From the NCBI RefSeq assembly GCF_014297365.1, contig NZ_JACOQD010000003.1, positions 248,001-312,000 of the forward strand: a stretch of 64,000 nucleotides of DNA, given 5' to 3'. Source of the stretch: Winogradskyella echinorum. Lineage in GTDB: Bacteria; Bacteroidota; Bacteroidia; Flavobacteriales; Flavobacteriaceae. Under the pieces are notes generated by a model. That model had not been told where the DNA came from. It searched no databases and saw nothing but the letters and a program-made list of their open reading frames with translations. Shown piece after piece: positions 50,613-61,170 of this stretch (the first letter of the stretch is position 1; each line of letters starts with the position of its first letter). The translations under genes were made by a program, and so were the position numbers.

Positions 50613-51562
50613 TCAAAGTTAAAATGTGGGTATTTATGACACAAGTCTTTTATTTGAGATTGAAGCTTGGTTACAAACTTTTGATGTGCTTCTGATTTTG
50701 GATTAAAAGGCTTGTGTTTTAACCCTTTATGTATCATCTCAATATGCTGCATTGTAATTTCAGTAGTTTCGGAAATCCAAACGTGCTTAAATTTTTCCCA
50801 GATGTAATTTACAGCAACTTCATTAGGGTGAATCATATCTGAACTATAGAAACGATAATCTCTTAATTCGTCCATCATTATTTCATAAGACGGAAAATAA
50901 TACAACTGATTTCTTGGTTCTACAACTTGATGAATTGCAGCAACTAAATGCGATTTACTTTGTGTATTTTCCACAAAGCCATCCTTTGTATGTCTAACAG
51001 GTGATACCGTGAAAATGAATGTAACCTTTGGATTAATACTTTTAATTAAACTTATAATGGCAATTAGAGACTCTGAAATAGTAGCGACAGATAATAATTC
51101 TTTTTGAAAATGTTTTTGAGGTAATTTATGACAGTTTGCAACTATTGTATCTGAAGCAATATGCCTATATACCCAACTTGTCCCTAATGTGATGGTTATG
51201 TGAGTTGATTCGTTTATTTCTTTATTTGCTTGGTCTAAAGCATTATTGAGATTGGTTAATAAGTCTTCTTTTGAAAGACTATTCATTCTAGAATGTGCGT
51301 CTAAAGAAGACCATTGTTCATTATGATATACAATTTCATCTTCGGAATAGTAATCTTTATTTATTGCTCTTGTTATGAGATTTTCAATCGCTAAAGGGTG
51401 AAATAATATTCCGAATGGATTTACGGTAGATTGAAATTTAAAATACTCAAATTTATCACCAATGTTTTCTGAAAAACATGAGCCTAATAACAATAGTTTA
51501 GACTTATAATCTATTTGATTATGCCGTTGTTTACTTAGCAGAATATTTGTATGAAAATTCAT
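50609..51562 (-). CDS. GSCFA-domain protein
   Basis: A 317-residue protein with the naming motif LLGSCFSENIGDKFEYFKFQ and NPFGILFHP, followed by ITLGTSWVY, TVSPVRHTKDGF and MIHPNEVAVNYIWEKF. GSCFA is a SGNH-hydrolase-like fold with a probable Ser in GSCFS and the late D-x-x-H equivalent DMIHPN. The substrate is unknown. The stop overlaps the HEAT gene. Confidence 0.93.
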   Translation of the reverse strand: MNFHTNILLSKQRHNQIDYKSKLLLLGSCFSENIGDKFEYFKFQSTVNPFGILFHPLAIENLITRAINKDYYSEDEIVYHNEQWSSLDAHSRMNSLSKEDLLTNLNNALDQANKEINESTHITITLGTSWVYRHIASDTIVANCHKLPQKHFQKELLSVATISESLIAIISLIKSINPKVTFIFTVSPVRHTKDGFVENTQSKSHLVAAIHQVVEPRNQLYYFPSYEIMMDELRDYRFYSSDMIHPNEVAVNYIWEKFKHVWISETTEITMQHIEMIHKGLKHKPFNPKSEAHQKFVTKLQSQIKDLCHKYPHFNFD

Positions 51563-51672
51563 TTATTCTTTATTACACAGAGCCTTACGAAGTTTCACAA
51601 AGAAAATCTGAACTAACTAGATCCTCAGTGATTCTCAATGCTTTCTCTCAACGCACCTCTGAGAAATCTCTT

Positions 51673-54288
51673 TTACTTTAAATAAGCCTTAGCAGCATTA
51701 AGAGCCGCATCTATACCATCAGGATTTTTACCACCAGCAGTTGCAAAGAATGGCTGACCGCCTCCTCCTCCTTGGATATGTTTTCCTAATTCTCTTACAA
51801 TCGTACCAGCATTAAGATCCTTTTCTGAAACAAGATTTTTAGAAACATAGCACGATAAAATTGCTTTACCGTTAACATCTGAACCAAATATTGCAAATAA
51901 ATTATCTACTTCACCACCTAACTCAAAACATAAGTCTTTAATACCCGAAGCATCTAAATCCACTTTTTTCGCAATGAAATTAACCCCATTAACATTCGTA
52001 ATCTCATTTTTAAGATCACTTTTTACGTTCTTAGCTTTATCCTTTAGAAGTTGCTCAATTTGCTTCTTTAAATCTAAATTTTCCGCTTGTAAATTCTGTA
52101 ACGCTTTTACAGGTTCCTTTGCATTGTTAAGTAAGTCCTTCATTTCAAAATAAGCTCTGTTATTTTCAAAATAAAAATCCTTAACAGCATCCATCGTAAT
52201 GGCTTCAATTCTTCGTATTCCGGAAGCAACAGCACTCTCTGCAGTGATTTTAAAATGCCAAATATCTGATGTGTTTTTTACATGTGTACCACCACAAAGC
52301 TCAATAGATTGTCCAAAACGAATAGTACGCACATTATCACCATATTTTTCTCCAAATAAAGACATGGCGCCATCTGCTATGGCTTGTTCCTTTGGTACAG
52401 ATCTATTTTCTTCTAATTGTAGTTTACCATCTATACGAGCATTAACGAAGTTTTCTACATCTCGTAATTCCTCCACTGTTAATTTAGAAAAATGCGAAAA
52501 ATCGAAACGCAAATACTTAGAATGCACTGCAGATCCTTTTTGCTCTACATGATCTCCGAGAACTTCTCTTAATGCGTGGTGCAATAAGTGTGTAGCTGTA
52601 TGATTACATTCTGTTCTGTGACGTTGTTTAGCATCTACCGCAACTTTTAATACGTCGTCTTTAAGCTTAGGTAAATTCTTAGTAAAATGAATGATAAGGT
52701 TATTCTCTTTTTTTGTATCGAGTACATAAACTACGTCACCATGCTTATCTTCTATATAACCTTTATCTCCTACTTGCCCACCACCTTCTGGATAAAATGG
52801 TGTAACATTAAACACCAACTGATACATTTCGCCATCTTTTTTAGACGTTACTTTTCTGTATCTTGTAATTTTTACATGTGCTTCTAAAGTATCGTAGCCA
52901 ATGAACTCTTCAACCTCATCATGATGCAAAATAGTCCAATCATCCGACTTTAATTCTGAAGCTTCTCTACCTCTATCTTGTTGCTCTTTTAGCGCGTTTT
53001 TAAACTCTTCAGAATTATATGTATATCCTTTTTCTCTGAGAATAAGATCTGTTAAGTCCTCAGGAAAACCATAGGTATCTTTAAGTTCAAAAACCTTAGC
53101 ACCAGATATTTCTTTGGTTTTAGAACCTCTTATTATCTTATCTAAAAGCACTAGACCTTGATCTAAAGTTCTTAAAAAAGAACTTTCCTCTTCCTTAATT
53201 ACATTTTCAATTAATTGCTTTTGTGCTTTTAACTCTGGGAATGCTTGTCCCATTTTTTTATTTAGAGTGTCAACCAAACGATATATAAATGGTTCTTTTT
53301 TATCTAAAAAGGTAAAACCGTATCTAACAGCTCGTCTTAAAATTCTTCGTATCACATAACCAGCTCCATTATTACTTGGCAATTGTCCATCTGCAATAGA
53401 AAATGCAACTGCTCTTACATGATCTGAAATAACACGAATTGCAACATCAACTTTTTCATCCTCACCATAATCCTTGTTAGTGATGGCTTCAATTTCGCGA
53501 ATAATAGGTGTAAATACATCTGTATCGTAATTAGATTGTACTCCTTGTAATACCATACAAAGACGTTCAAATCCCATACCCGTATCAATATGTTTATTAG
53601 GTAAAGCTTCTAAAGATTTGTTTGCTTTACGGTTGTATTGCATAAAAACCAGATTCCAAATTTCTACCACCTGTGGATGATCCATATTGACTAAAGACTT
53701 TCCGTCTACTTTAGCCTTCTCTTCAGCTGAACGAATATCTACATGGATTTCACTACAAGGTCCACATGGTCCTTGGTCTCCCATTTCCCAGAAGTTATCC
53801 TTTTTATTCCCCATAAGAATTCGATCTTCTGGAATAAATTCTTTCCATAGATCATATGCCTCTTGATCCATTTTTAGATTATCAGCATCATCACTGCCTT
53901 CAAAAACAGTGACATATAAAATATCTTTATCTATACCATAAACTTCTGTTAATAACTCCCAAGCCCAAGCAATAGCTTCTTTTTTAAAGTAATCACCAAA
54001 AGACCAGTTACCTAACATTTCAAAAAGTGTATGATGGTAAGTATCATATCCAACCTCTTCCAAATCGTTATGCTTTCCAGAAACTCGTAAACATTTTTGA
54101 GAATCGGCAATTCTATTTTTCTTTGGCTCTGCATTACCTAAAAAATATTCTTTAAAAGGTGCCATACCAGAATTTACAAACATTAGAGTAGGGTCATTCT
54201 TTAAGACCATAGGAGCCGAAGGCACAATTAAATGTTGTTTTCCTTCAAAGAAATTTAAAAATTTAGTACGTATTTCTTGAGATTTCAT
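51673..54288 (-). CDS. alaS: Alanyl-tRNA synthetase
   Basis: An 871-residue class II synthetase charging tRNA-Ala. N-terminal catalytic domain with motif 1 [19 protein letters not shown], motif 2 [20 protein letters not shown] and [11 protein letters not shown]; editing domain with the zinc motif [16 protein letters not shown] and [13 protein letters not shown]-terminal oligomerisation coiled coil and DHHA1 domain with [15 protein letters not shown]. Length is typical. Its start lies about 280 bp from the divergent M23 gene. Confidence 0.97.
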   Translation of the reverse strand: MKSQEIRTKFLNFFEGKQHLIVPSAPMVLKNDPTLMFVNSGMAPFKEYFLGNAEPKKNRIADSQKCLRVSGKHNDLEEVGYDTYHHTLFEMLGNWSFGDYFKKEAIAWAWELLTEVYGIDKDILYVTVFEGSDDADNLKMDQEAYDLWKEFIPEDRILMGNKKDNFWEMGDQGPCGPCSEIHVDIRSAEEKAKVDGKSLVNMDHPQVVEIWNLVFMQYNRKANKSLEALPNKHIDTGMGFERLCMVLQGVQSNYDTDVFTPIIREIEAITNKDYGEDEKVDVAIRVISDHVRAVAFSIADGQLPSNNGAGYVIRRILRRAVRYGFTFLDKKEPFIYRLVDTLNKKMGQAFPELKAQKQLIENVIKEEESSFLRTLDQGLVLLDKIIRGSKTKEISGAKVFELKDTYGFPEDLTDLILREKGYTYNSEEFKNALKEQQDRGREASELKSDDWTILHHDEVEEFIGYDTLEAHVKITRYRKVTSKKDGEMYQLVFNVTPFYPEGGGQVGDKGYIEDKHGDVVYVLDTKKENNLIIHFTKNLPKLKDDVLKVAVDAKQRHRTECNHTATHLLHHALREVLGDHVEQKGSAVHSKYLRFDFSHFSKLTVEELRDVENFVNARIDGKLQLEENRSVPKEQAIADGAMSLFGEKYGDNVRTIRFGQSIELCGGTHVKNTSDIWHFKITAESAVASGIRRIEAITMDAVKDFYFENNRAYFEMKDLLNNAKEPVKALQNLQAENLDLKKQIEQLLKDKAKNVKSDLKNEITNVNGVNFIAKKVDLDASGIKDLCFELGGEVDNLFAIFGSDVNGKAILSCYVSKNLVSEKDLNAGTIVRELGKHIQGGGGGQPFFATAGGKNPDGIDAALNAAKAYLK

Positions 54289-54569
54289 ATACTGAAATTA
54301 TAGCTTGTTTTATCTGTTAATACTTATTATTTATATCTGTCAGATAGAATCTTTGTTGATTTCGTTTATATTAGCACAATTGCAAAACATTTTTTATATT
54401 TTCTCTACTTTTTTTATTTAAATTTAAAGTCAGAGATAAGCTCTTACAAATATATTTCATTGTCTTTTTTAATTTTACAATGAAAATATTTTTGTAGGTT
54501 TGATGGTTTTGCAGATATTTTAAGACACAATATGTGTTTATTAGCTGCAAAAATAGCATAAATTCGAAC

Positions 54570-55541
54570 ATGGCTAAGGTAAAATATTATTATGATTCTG
54601 AAACGCTTTCTTATCGTAAGATAAAGCGTAAAAAAACTACAACATTAAAGTATGCTGGCGCATTTTTAACTGCTGCCGCATTATTTGGATTTATTAGTTA
54701 CTTTATATCTAGTCAATATTTTGAATCTCCAAAAGAGCGTCAACTGTCTAGAGAATTACAAAATATGCAATTGCAATACGAGCTAATAAATAAACGTATG
54801 GATGATGCTATTGCTGCTTTAGAAAATGTTGAAGAACGCGATAATGCCATTTACAGACTTTATTTTGAAGCTAACCCAATACCAGAAGAACAGAGAAGAG
54901 CTGGTTTTGGAGGAATTAACCGTTATAAAAAATATGAAGGTTTCGACAATTCACAGCTCATAGCCGAAAGCAATAAACGTTTAGATATTTTAGAAAAAGC
55001 AATTGTAGTGCAATCTAAATCACTAGATGAAATAGCCAAACTTGCTGAGGATAAAGAAAAGTTTTTAGAAGCCATACCAGCCATTCAACCAGTGAATAAT
55101 CTAAACTTAACGCGTATGGCATCTGGTTATGGTTATAGAACAGATCCTTTTACAAAAGTGAGAAAGTTTCATTTTGGTATGGATTTTACGGCACCTCGTG
55201 GTACTCCGATTTATGCATCTGGAGATGGAGTTGTAAAACGAGCTGATAACGCATCTACTGGTTATGGCAACCATATTCGTATAGATCATGGTTATGGTTA
55301 TATTTCACTTTATGCACATTTGTATAAGTATAATGTAAAAGTAAACCAACGTGTAAAACGTGGAGATTTAATTGGTTTTGTTGGTAGTACTGGTCGATCT
55401 GAAGCACCTCATCTGCACTACGAAATATTTAAGGACGGAGAACGTATAAACCCAATTAACTTTTACTACGGCAACTTATCTGCAGAAGAATATGACAAAT
55501 TGCTTAAAAAAGCTTCATTAGAAAATCAATCCCTCGATTAA
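54570..55541 (+). CDS. M23-family (LytM-like) peptidase, membrane anchored
   Basis: A 323-residue protein; start at 54570 (MAKVKYYYDSETLSYRKI) fits the flavobacterial family. One membrane helix (YAGAFLTAAALFGFISYFIS), a coiled coil (about 58-115), then the M23 domain with zinc ligands H and D in FHFGMDFTAPRGTPIYASGD and H-x-H in APHLHYEIFKDGERI. It cleaves peptidoglycan crosslinks or activates hydrolases. Its stop is 1 bp before the MerR-like gene. Confidence 0.93.
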   Translation: MAKVKYYYDSETLSYRKIKRKKTTTLKYAGAFLTAAALFGFISYFISSQYFESPKERQLSRELQNMQLQYELINKRMDDAIAALENVEERDNAIYRLYFEANPIPEEQRRAGFGGINRYKKYEGFDNSQLIAESNKRLDILEKAIVVQSKSLDEIAKLAEDKEKFLEAIPAIQPVNNLNLTRMASGYGYRTDPFTKVRKFHFGMDFTAPRGTPIYASGDGVVKRADNASTGYGNHIRIDHGYGYISLYAHLYKYNVKVNQRVKRGDLIGFVGSTGRSEAPHLHYEIFKDGERINPINFYYGNLSAEEYDKLLKKASLENQSLD

Positions 55542-55542
55542 G

Positions 55543-55872
55543 ATGTATATAGAATTGCCAGAAAAACGTTATTATGGTATTGGCGAAGTTGCCAAAGCCT
55601 TTAAAGTAAATGCCTCTTTAATTCGTTTTTGGGAAAAAGAATTTGATGTTATTAAGCCTAAAAAAAATGCCAAGGGCAACCGTAAGTTTACTCCAGAAGA
55701 CATCAAAAACTTAAAGTTTATTTACCACCTTGTAAAAGAACGTGGTTTTACGCTTGAAGGTGCTAAAACACATTTAAAAGAAGAGAAAAAACAAGCTTTA
55801 GAAAAATACGAAATCATAGAAAAGCTGGAAAACATAAAAGCACAACTAGTTAAAATAAAAACTCAACTTTAA
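55543..55872 (+). CDS. MerR-family transcriptional regulator
   Basis: A 109-residue protein with MerR DNA-binding domain: YYGIGEVAKAFKVNASLIRF, WEKEFDVIKPKKNAKGNRKF and the coiled coil HLVKERGFTLEGAKTHLKEE. No effector domain; it dimerises by its helix. Common next to M23 genes in Flavobacteriia. It is 1 bp past the M23 stop and 12 bp before lemA, so it is in one operon. Confidence 0.92.
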   Translation: MYIELPEKRYYGIGEVAKAFKVNASLIRFWEKEFDVIKPKKNAKGNRKFTPEDIKNLKFIYHLVKERGFTLEGAKTHLKEEKKQALEKYEIIEKLENIKAQLVKIKTQL

Positions 55873-55884
55873 AACTTATTAATT

Positions 55885-56481
55885 ATGAAAAAATGGTTAC
55901 CGCTAATTATAATAGTAGCAATAGCTTTGTTAATATTTAACTGGGGAATTGGTGTTAATAATATGCTTGTTGAAAAAGAAGGATTAGCTCAGGCTCAATG
56001 GGCTAATGTTGAAAGCAGTTATCAAAGACGAAATGATCTTATAGGCAATCTAGTAAAAACGGTTCAAGGAGCTGCGGATTTTGAAAGAACTACCTTAAGA
56101 GAAGTTATAGAAGCAAGAGCAAAAGCTACATCAACCACTATAGATGCAAGTAATTTAACTCCTGAAAATATAGCTCAATTCCAACAAGCCCAATCAGGAC
56201 TTAGTGGTGCATTATCTAAACTTTTAGTATCAGTAGAACGTTATCCTGAATTAAAAGCCAATCAAAATTTCCTTGAATTACAATCCCAATTAGAAGGCAC
56301 TGAAAACAGAATAAATGTTGAAAGAAATAAATTCAATGATTTAGCTGGTGATTATAACATTACCATAAAAAAGATTCCGACAAATTTTGTTGCAAGCATG
56401 AGAGGTTTTGATGGTATGCCACTTTACAAAGCTGATGCAGGAAGTGAAAATGCTCCTGATGTAGAATTCGACTTTAAATAA
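55885..56481 (+). CDS. lemA: LemA family protein
   Basis: A 198-residue protein with an N-terminal membrane helix (WLPLIIIVAIALLIFNWGIG) and the LemA helical domain (VEKEGLAQAQWANVESSYQR, RRNDLIGNLVKTVQGAADFE, RNKFNDLAGDYNITIKKIPT). Anchored in the membrane with the domain outside. Role unclear; usually next to TPM-domain proteins as here (9-bp gap). Confidence 0.93.
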   Translation: MKKWLPLIIIVAIALLIFNWGIGVNNMLVEKEGLAQAQWANVESSYQRRNDLIGNLVKTVQGAADFERTTLREVIEARAKATSTTIDASNLTPENIAQFQQAQSGLSGALSKLLVSVERYPELKANQNFLELQSQLEGTENRINVERNKFNDLAGDYNITIKKIPTNFVASMRGFDGMPLYKADAGSENAPDVEFDFK

Positions 56482-56490
56482 AATATAATC

Positions 56491-56928
56491 ATGTCCAAAC
56501 TTGAAGATTTTCTCACTTTAAAAGAAGAAGAGGAAATCGTAGAAGCTATACGTATTGCTGAGTGTGATACATCTGGTGAAATTCGTGTACATATTGAGCG
56601 TAACTGCGATATAGATGTTTACGAACGTGCTTTAGATGTTTTCCACATTCTTAAGATGGATAATACCAGACAACAAAACGGTGTACTTATATATGTGGCT
56701 GTGAACAATAAAGCTTTTGTTATTTTCGGAGATCAAGGTATTAACAATATTGTTGGTGCCGACTTTTGGAATTCTACTCGCGATAAGATTGCTTCGCAAT
56801 TTAAGATTGGTCAATTTAAACAAGGGATTATAGATGGTGTAGCAGAAGCTGGCAAAGTACTTTCTAAACATTTCCCTTGGGAACACGGAGATCGTAACGA
56901 ATTAGATAACGCAATCTCAAAAGGTTAA
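56491..56928 (+). CDS. TPM-domain protein, cytoplasmic form
   Basis: A 145-residue TPM_phosphatase-like domain (SGEIRVHIERNCDIDVYERA, NGVLIYVAVNNKAFVIFGDQ, FKIGQFKQGIIDGVAEAGKV). No signal peptide or membrane helix, so it differs from the next two. Overlaps the following TPM gene by 1 bp (TAATG). Function unknown. Confidence 0.88.
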   Translation: MSKLEDFLTLKEEEEIVEAIRIAECDTSGEIRVHIERNCDIDVYERALDVFHILKMDNTRQQNGVLIYVAVNNKAFVIFGDQGINNIVGADFWNSTRDKIASQFKIGQFKQGIIDGVAEAGKVLSKHFPWEHGDRNELDNAISKG

Positions 56929-57752
56929 TGCTTAAACTAAAACATATAGCTTTTAGGTTACTATTTATTTTATTTTTAGTGAATCCTATTATTGGATTTG
57001 CACAATATGAAATTCCTCCAGTACCTGAATTTCAAACTAGCGTTTATGATGAAATTAATTTACTTACTACTTCTCAGAAAAGTAACTTAGAACAAAAATT
57101 AATTCGCTATTCTGATACCACATCCACACAAATAGTTATTGCGACCATAAGTTCTACTAAAGGTGAATATATCAATTATTTAGGTGCGCAATGGGCTGAA
57201 AAATGGGGAATTGGTCAAGCAGATAAAGACAACGGTATTTTTATTTTACTTGCAAGAGATGATAGAAAAATTGGTATTAATACTGGTAAAGGTGTAGAAC
57301 ATTTACTTACTGATGCCATGAGTAAACGTATTATTGAGCGCGACATAATTCCTTATTTTAAACAAAATGATTATTACGGTGGACTCAATAGAGCAACAGA
57401 TGCTATTTTTGAGGTGATGACAGGCGAATACCAAGGGACTAGACAAAACGAAGTTCGTTTTCCTTTTGAAATTTTTATTTTCCTATTTATCATTTTCGTC
57501 ATTTTTATAATTGCTATTTCTAAGAGTCGAGGTGGTGGAAAAGGAGGCCATGGAGGTAATCGTAATAATGATGATGCCAGAAGTATTCTCGAAGCTATTA
57601 TTTTAAGTAACATGGGACGTGGCAGCTACTCGAGAGGTTCGTCTTCTGGAGGTTTTGGTGGTTTCGGCGGAGGCTCTTCTAGTGGAGGAGGTTTTGGCGG
57701 AGGCTTCGGAGGTGGAAGCTTTGGAGGTGGTGGCGCTTCTGGTGGATGGTAA
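56928..57752 (+). CDS. TPM-domain membrane protein with Gly/Ser-rich tail
   Basis: A 274-residue protein: signal peptide (FRLLFILFLVNPIIGFAQ), TPM domain (residues ~38-165: VYDEINLLTTSQKSNLEQKL, WAEKWGIGQADKDNGIFILL), a membrane helix (EIFIFLFIIFVIFIIAIS) and a Gly/Ser/Phe-rich C-terminus of 65 residues (GGFGG repeats). This is the YgcG-like form. It is the second TPM gene of three in line. Confidence 0.92.
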   Translation: MLKLKHIAFRLLFILFLVNPIIGFAQYEIPPVPEFQTSVYDEINLLTTSQKSNLEQKLIRYSDTTSTQIVIATISSTKGEYINYLGAQWAEKWGIGQADKDNGIFILLARDDRKIGINTGKGVEHLLTDAMSKRIIERDIIPYFKQNDYYGGLNRATDAIFEVMTGEYQGTRQNEVRFPFEIFIFLFIIFVIFIIAISKSRGGGKGGHGGNRNNDDARSILEAIILSNMGRGSYSRGSSSGGFGGFGGGSSSGGGFGGGFGGGSFGGGGASGGW

Positions 57753-57803
57753 AACTAAATCTTTCTTTTTCAGTAATACTGATAATGAATTAAAAAAAAT
57801 GTT

Positions 57804-58304
57804 TTGAAAAAATCTATCTATTTTACAATTTCACTTGTCTTTTTATTGTGCTTAAATTGTAAAGATAATCAATCTGAAAAATTATTAGATCTTCCTGAAA
57901 ACAAACTACAATTTGTAGTAGTAGATAATTCAAAGTTATTTTCAAATATTGAAAACGATTCATTAACTCATAAAATAATTAAATATGAGGAGCTCACTAC
58001 TAATGAAATAGCTGTATTAACGGTTGATTCTATACCAACAAACACAACTATTCAGTATTACAGTACTCAAGTAGCTAATTCTTGGGGCATTGGTAAAAAA
58101 GAAAAGGATAATGGTTTACTGATAACAATTTCTAAATACGATAGAAAAGTAGCAATATCAACAGGCCTAAAAACTGAAAAAACAATTTCAGATCATGAAT
58201 GTAAAGTCATTATTGACAGTCTAATGATTCCTCAATTTAAAAACAGAAATTATTATAATGGTGTAAATAAAGCTTTAGACAGTTTGTTTATACTCTGGGA
58301 TTAA
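57804..58304 (+). CDS. TPM-domain lipoprotein
   Basis: A 166-residue protein with a TTG start at 57804 (no ATG gives the signal): signal MKKSIYFTISLVFLLCLNC with lipobox LCLNC, then a TPM domain (VVDNSKLFSNIENDSLTHKI, WGIGKKEKDNGLLITISKYD, CKVIIDSLMIPQFKNRNYYN). It lacks the glycine tail and the C-terminal helix of its neighbour. Its last 4 bp (TTAA) overlap the convergent TonB receptor gene. Confidence 0.82.
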   Translation: MKKSIYFTISLVFLLCLNCKDNQSEKLLDLPENKLQFVVVDNSKLFSNIENDSLTHKIIKYEELTTNEIAVLTVDSIPTNTTIQYYSTQVANSWGIGKKEKDNGLLITISKYDRKVAISTGLKTEKTISDHECKVIIDSLMIPQFKNRNYYNGVNKALDSLFILWD

Positions 58305-61081
58305 TCAAAAAAGATAACACCACCATCATTTGTTTCACCCTTAGAACCTAAGCTATTAAACTTATAGCTAAAACTTAGCATAAAATATCTACGCAACACT
58401 GTACTCTGAGAATCTTGTATATAATCTTGTGTAGCAATACGTCTAGCATTAGTATTTTGATTTAATAAATCGTAAACCTTCAGTGTAATAATACCTTTGT
58501 CTTTTAATACAGAGTATGCTAAAGTAGAATTCCAAAACCATGCACTTTTCTGAAAACCATCTGCAACATTTGGATTATAATTAAAACTTATATCATTTCT
58601 CCATTCTAGGTTTTTAGGTAAAAATGTTGCTGTTCTTAAACCTGCATTATGCCTAGTAAATTCTCTATCTTCAAAAGCCTCAATATCGTATGCATTATTT
58701 GTAAAATTAATTTCGTAGTAAGGTTTAAACTCCATAACCTTATCCCAAATAAAATCAACACCGAATCTTGGTGATATAGATCTAACTTGGCTAGCATACT
58801 TAACATCATTATTAAAATTAATACGTTCAGAGAAGTTATAACGAGCTCTCATTCTAAACTTTAAACTTCTTAGTGTATCTAATTTTACTTGCTTATCATA
58901 ATTGCCCGAAACCCCATAGTTATAATTGCCATCTACGTTTTCGTAAGTAGTAGTACGCCTTAAAGTTTCTGGATCCACAACAGTTTTAGATATCACTTGG
59001 TCATTAGTAACACTAACATATGCATTTCCATAAAATCCTGTACGTTTCTGCCAATCGAAAGAATCGAATCCCATATACAAATTATGCCTGTTAGAAGGCC
59101 CTAAATTAGGATTACCGATAATAGTACTTAACGGGTTAGACACATCAGTAAATGCTTGTAGTTGCCTTAAAGCTGGAGGATTGTTTCTTAAACTATAACC
59201 TGCATAAAATGAAGATTTTGGACTAAATCTATAATTAAATCTATAGTTTGCTTCAATATTTTTAAACTCGCGTTCAACATTAAATTGAGGTCTTAATAAA
59301 TCTTGATTTTCTAGTGTACGAATATTATAACCCATCTTAAAATAAGTGTACCATTTTTCACCTCTATAAGTTAAAGATAAACTAGGTATGCTCCTAGAGT
59401 CGGTATATTCAAAATCTGTACTTAAATCCGTATTAAAATCCGTAAAATCTTGCGTAACGTCATTAAAATCGAACGTACTTTGTCTATTATTATCCTTATC
59501 TCTAGAGTAACGGTATTCAAAATTTAAAAAGAATTTCTTGGCAACTATTGGCAATCTATAAGTTAACTCTGTAGAAATTCCATAACTATTATTTTCACCA
59601 TCTGTAAATTGGTCTCTAACAATGGTTTCTGGATCTGAACCAAATACTTCGGTATTAGAATTTAAAAAATCGTCACTTTCTTGTTGGTTAATGTTAGCAT
59701 CAAACTCTAATCTAACAAAACCTCCTTTTTTCCCATAGCGCTTTGTAATTGAAATTTCATTAGAAAAATCTTTCGCAAAACTTTCTACACTAGAATTGAC
59801 GTCGGACTGGTTAGTTAACACTAAATCTTCATCTAAGGTTTCTTCATTACTACTAAAAAGTGTTCTTGATTTTGAATAGTTAAACGAAGGTTCTATACTT
59901 ATTTGAAATGTGGAATCCGTTTTAATTTCAAACTCAAGATTGGCAGAATGGCTATCTGTATCACTGTTAGATCTCGAATTAGAATTGGTAAAAAAACGAG
60001 AATCTGCTAAAATCGTTTCACGTTCTGATGATGTTTCATTTTCAGAATTACTAGATGAATAAAAATAATCCCCAGAAATATCGGAATTTTCGCCAATCTT
60101 ATCAGCATAATTCAGTCCTGCATTTCGAGACGTTGTTATACCTTGTCCACCTCCAAAAGAACGTCCTCCTACACTAAAAGTACCATTACTATTAAAGCTA
60201 ATACCACCACCATTTCCAAACATTTTAGAAATTTCACCAAAACTAAAACCTGGTGAATTAGTGTTATTTCCACCGACAAGCACACTAATTCTCTGATCAT
60301 TATCAAAAAAGTTTGCCATACCCGCAAATTCATAACGTTTATCTGTACCTGCACCTGCAGACACTCGCCCAAAAACACCTTTATTATTTTCTTCTTTAAT
60401 GGTAAGATTTATTGTTTTATTCTCATCATCACCAGCCTCACCTGTGAATGCTTGAGATTTTGTTTTAGTATCTACAATTTGTATTTTTTCAATAATATCT
60501 TTAGTTAAATTCTTAGTAGTAATAGTAGGATCGTTACCAAAAAAAGGTTTACCGTTTACAAGAATTTTATTCACTTCTTTACCGTTTACTGTAATTTTTC
60601 CTTCTTCATCTACTTCTACACCTGGTAACTGCTTAAGCAAATCCTCTACGTTGGCATCCTTTTTTGTTTTAAAAGATTTTACATTAAACTCTAAAGTGTC
60701 CTTTTTTATAGTGATTGGCGCAGTTGATTTAATTAAAACTTCATCTAGCTGATTGCTTAATTTAAGAGAAATAGTGCCTAAATCTATTTTTTCTTTATCA
60801 ATAGTCAATTTCTTTAAATAGGTTTCATAACCTACATAAGAAACGAAAAAATTTAAGCTACTGTCGTACGTAGAATTTTGAAGTTTAAATTTTCCATCCT
60901 TATCCGATATGGTGTAAGTGACAATGGTACTATCCTTAATACGTTCTACATAAACGGTTGCAGACTCAATAGGTGTATTGTCATTTTCCGCCATAAGCGT
61001 TCCAACGATTTCAAATGATTTTTCTTGAGAGAATGAAAGTATTGCAAATAGTAATGCAAAAACTAATACTAGTTTTTTCAT
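58301..61081 (-). CDS. TonB-dependent receptor-like outer-membrane protein (OMP_b-brl_3 type)
   Basis: A 926-residue protein: signal peptide (LVLVFALLFAILSFSQ), a CarboxypepD_reg-like domain (ESATVYVERIKDSTIVTYTI, DKDGKFKLQNSTYD), then a plug (DLLKQLPGVEVDEEGKITVN, ILVNGKPFFGNDPTITTKNL) and a 22-strand-type barrel ending FMLSFSYKFNSLGSKGETND. The extra Gly/Asn-rich and Ser-rich stretches (GISFNSNGTFSVGGRSFGGG) are in loops. Substrate unknown; no SusD-like partner is near. Confidence 0.9.
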   Translation of the reverse strand: MKKLVLVFALLFAILSFSQEKSFEIVGTLMAENDNTPIESATVYVERIKDSTIVTYTISDKDGKFKLQNSTYDSSLNFFVSYVGYETYLKKLTIDKEKIDLGTISLKLSNQLDEVLIKSTAPITIKKDTLEFNVKSFKTKKDANVEDLLKQLPGVEVDEEGKITVNGKEVNKILVNGKPFFGNDPTITTKNLTKDIIEKIQIVDTKTKSQAFTGEAGDDENKTINLTIKEENNKGVFGRVSAGAGTDKRYEFAGMANFFDNDQRISVLVGGNNTNSPGFSFGEISKMFGNGGGISFNSNGTFSVGGRSFGGGQGITTSRNAGLNYADKIGENSDISGDYFYSSSNSENETSSERETILADSRFFTNSNSRSNSDTDSHSANLEFEIKTDSTFQISIEPSFNYSKSRTLFSSNEETLDEDLVLTNQSDVNSSVESFAKDFSNEISITKRYGKKGGFVRLEFDANINQQESDDFLNSNTEVFGSDPETIVRDQFTDGENNSYGISTELTYRLPIVAKKFFLNFEYRYSRDKDNNRQSTFDFNDVTQDFTDFNTDLSTDFEYTDSRSIPSLSLTYRGEKWYTYFKMGYNIRTLENQDLLRPQFNVEREFKNIEANYRFNYRFSPKSSFYAGYSLRNNPPALRQLQAFTDVSNPLSTIIGNPNLGPSNRHNLYMGFDSFDWQKRTGFYGNAYVSVTNDQVISKTVVDPETLRRTTTYENVDGNYNYGVSGNYDKQVKLDTLRSLKFRMRARYNFSERINFNNDVKYASQVRSISPRFGVDFIWDKVMEFKPYYEINFTNNAYDIEAFEDREFTRHNAGLRTATFLPKNLEWRNDISFNYNPNVADGFQKSAWFWNSTLAYSVLKDKGIITLKVYDLLNQNTNARRIATQDYIQDSQSTVLRRYFMLSFSYKFNSLGSKGETNDGGVIFFD

Positions 61082-61170
61082 GATGGTTGATTGATGATTT
61101 CCTAATAGCTTAATTATTAACGCAAGTAACTAAGAATTCGTATGAATTTTCTTAAAAGAATTATAAAATT

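Noticed and set aside
54487..54555. TATTTTTG elements on both strands before the M23 gene
   Set aside because: The plus-strand copy is 75 nt from the ATG with no -33, and the minus-strand copy (54548-54555) is 260 bp from alaS; AT-rich sequence yields such hits by chance.
57619..57807. 62-residue frame in the glycine-rich tail of the TPM protein
   Set aside because: Alternative frame of GGTGGA-type repeats; no independent signal.
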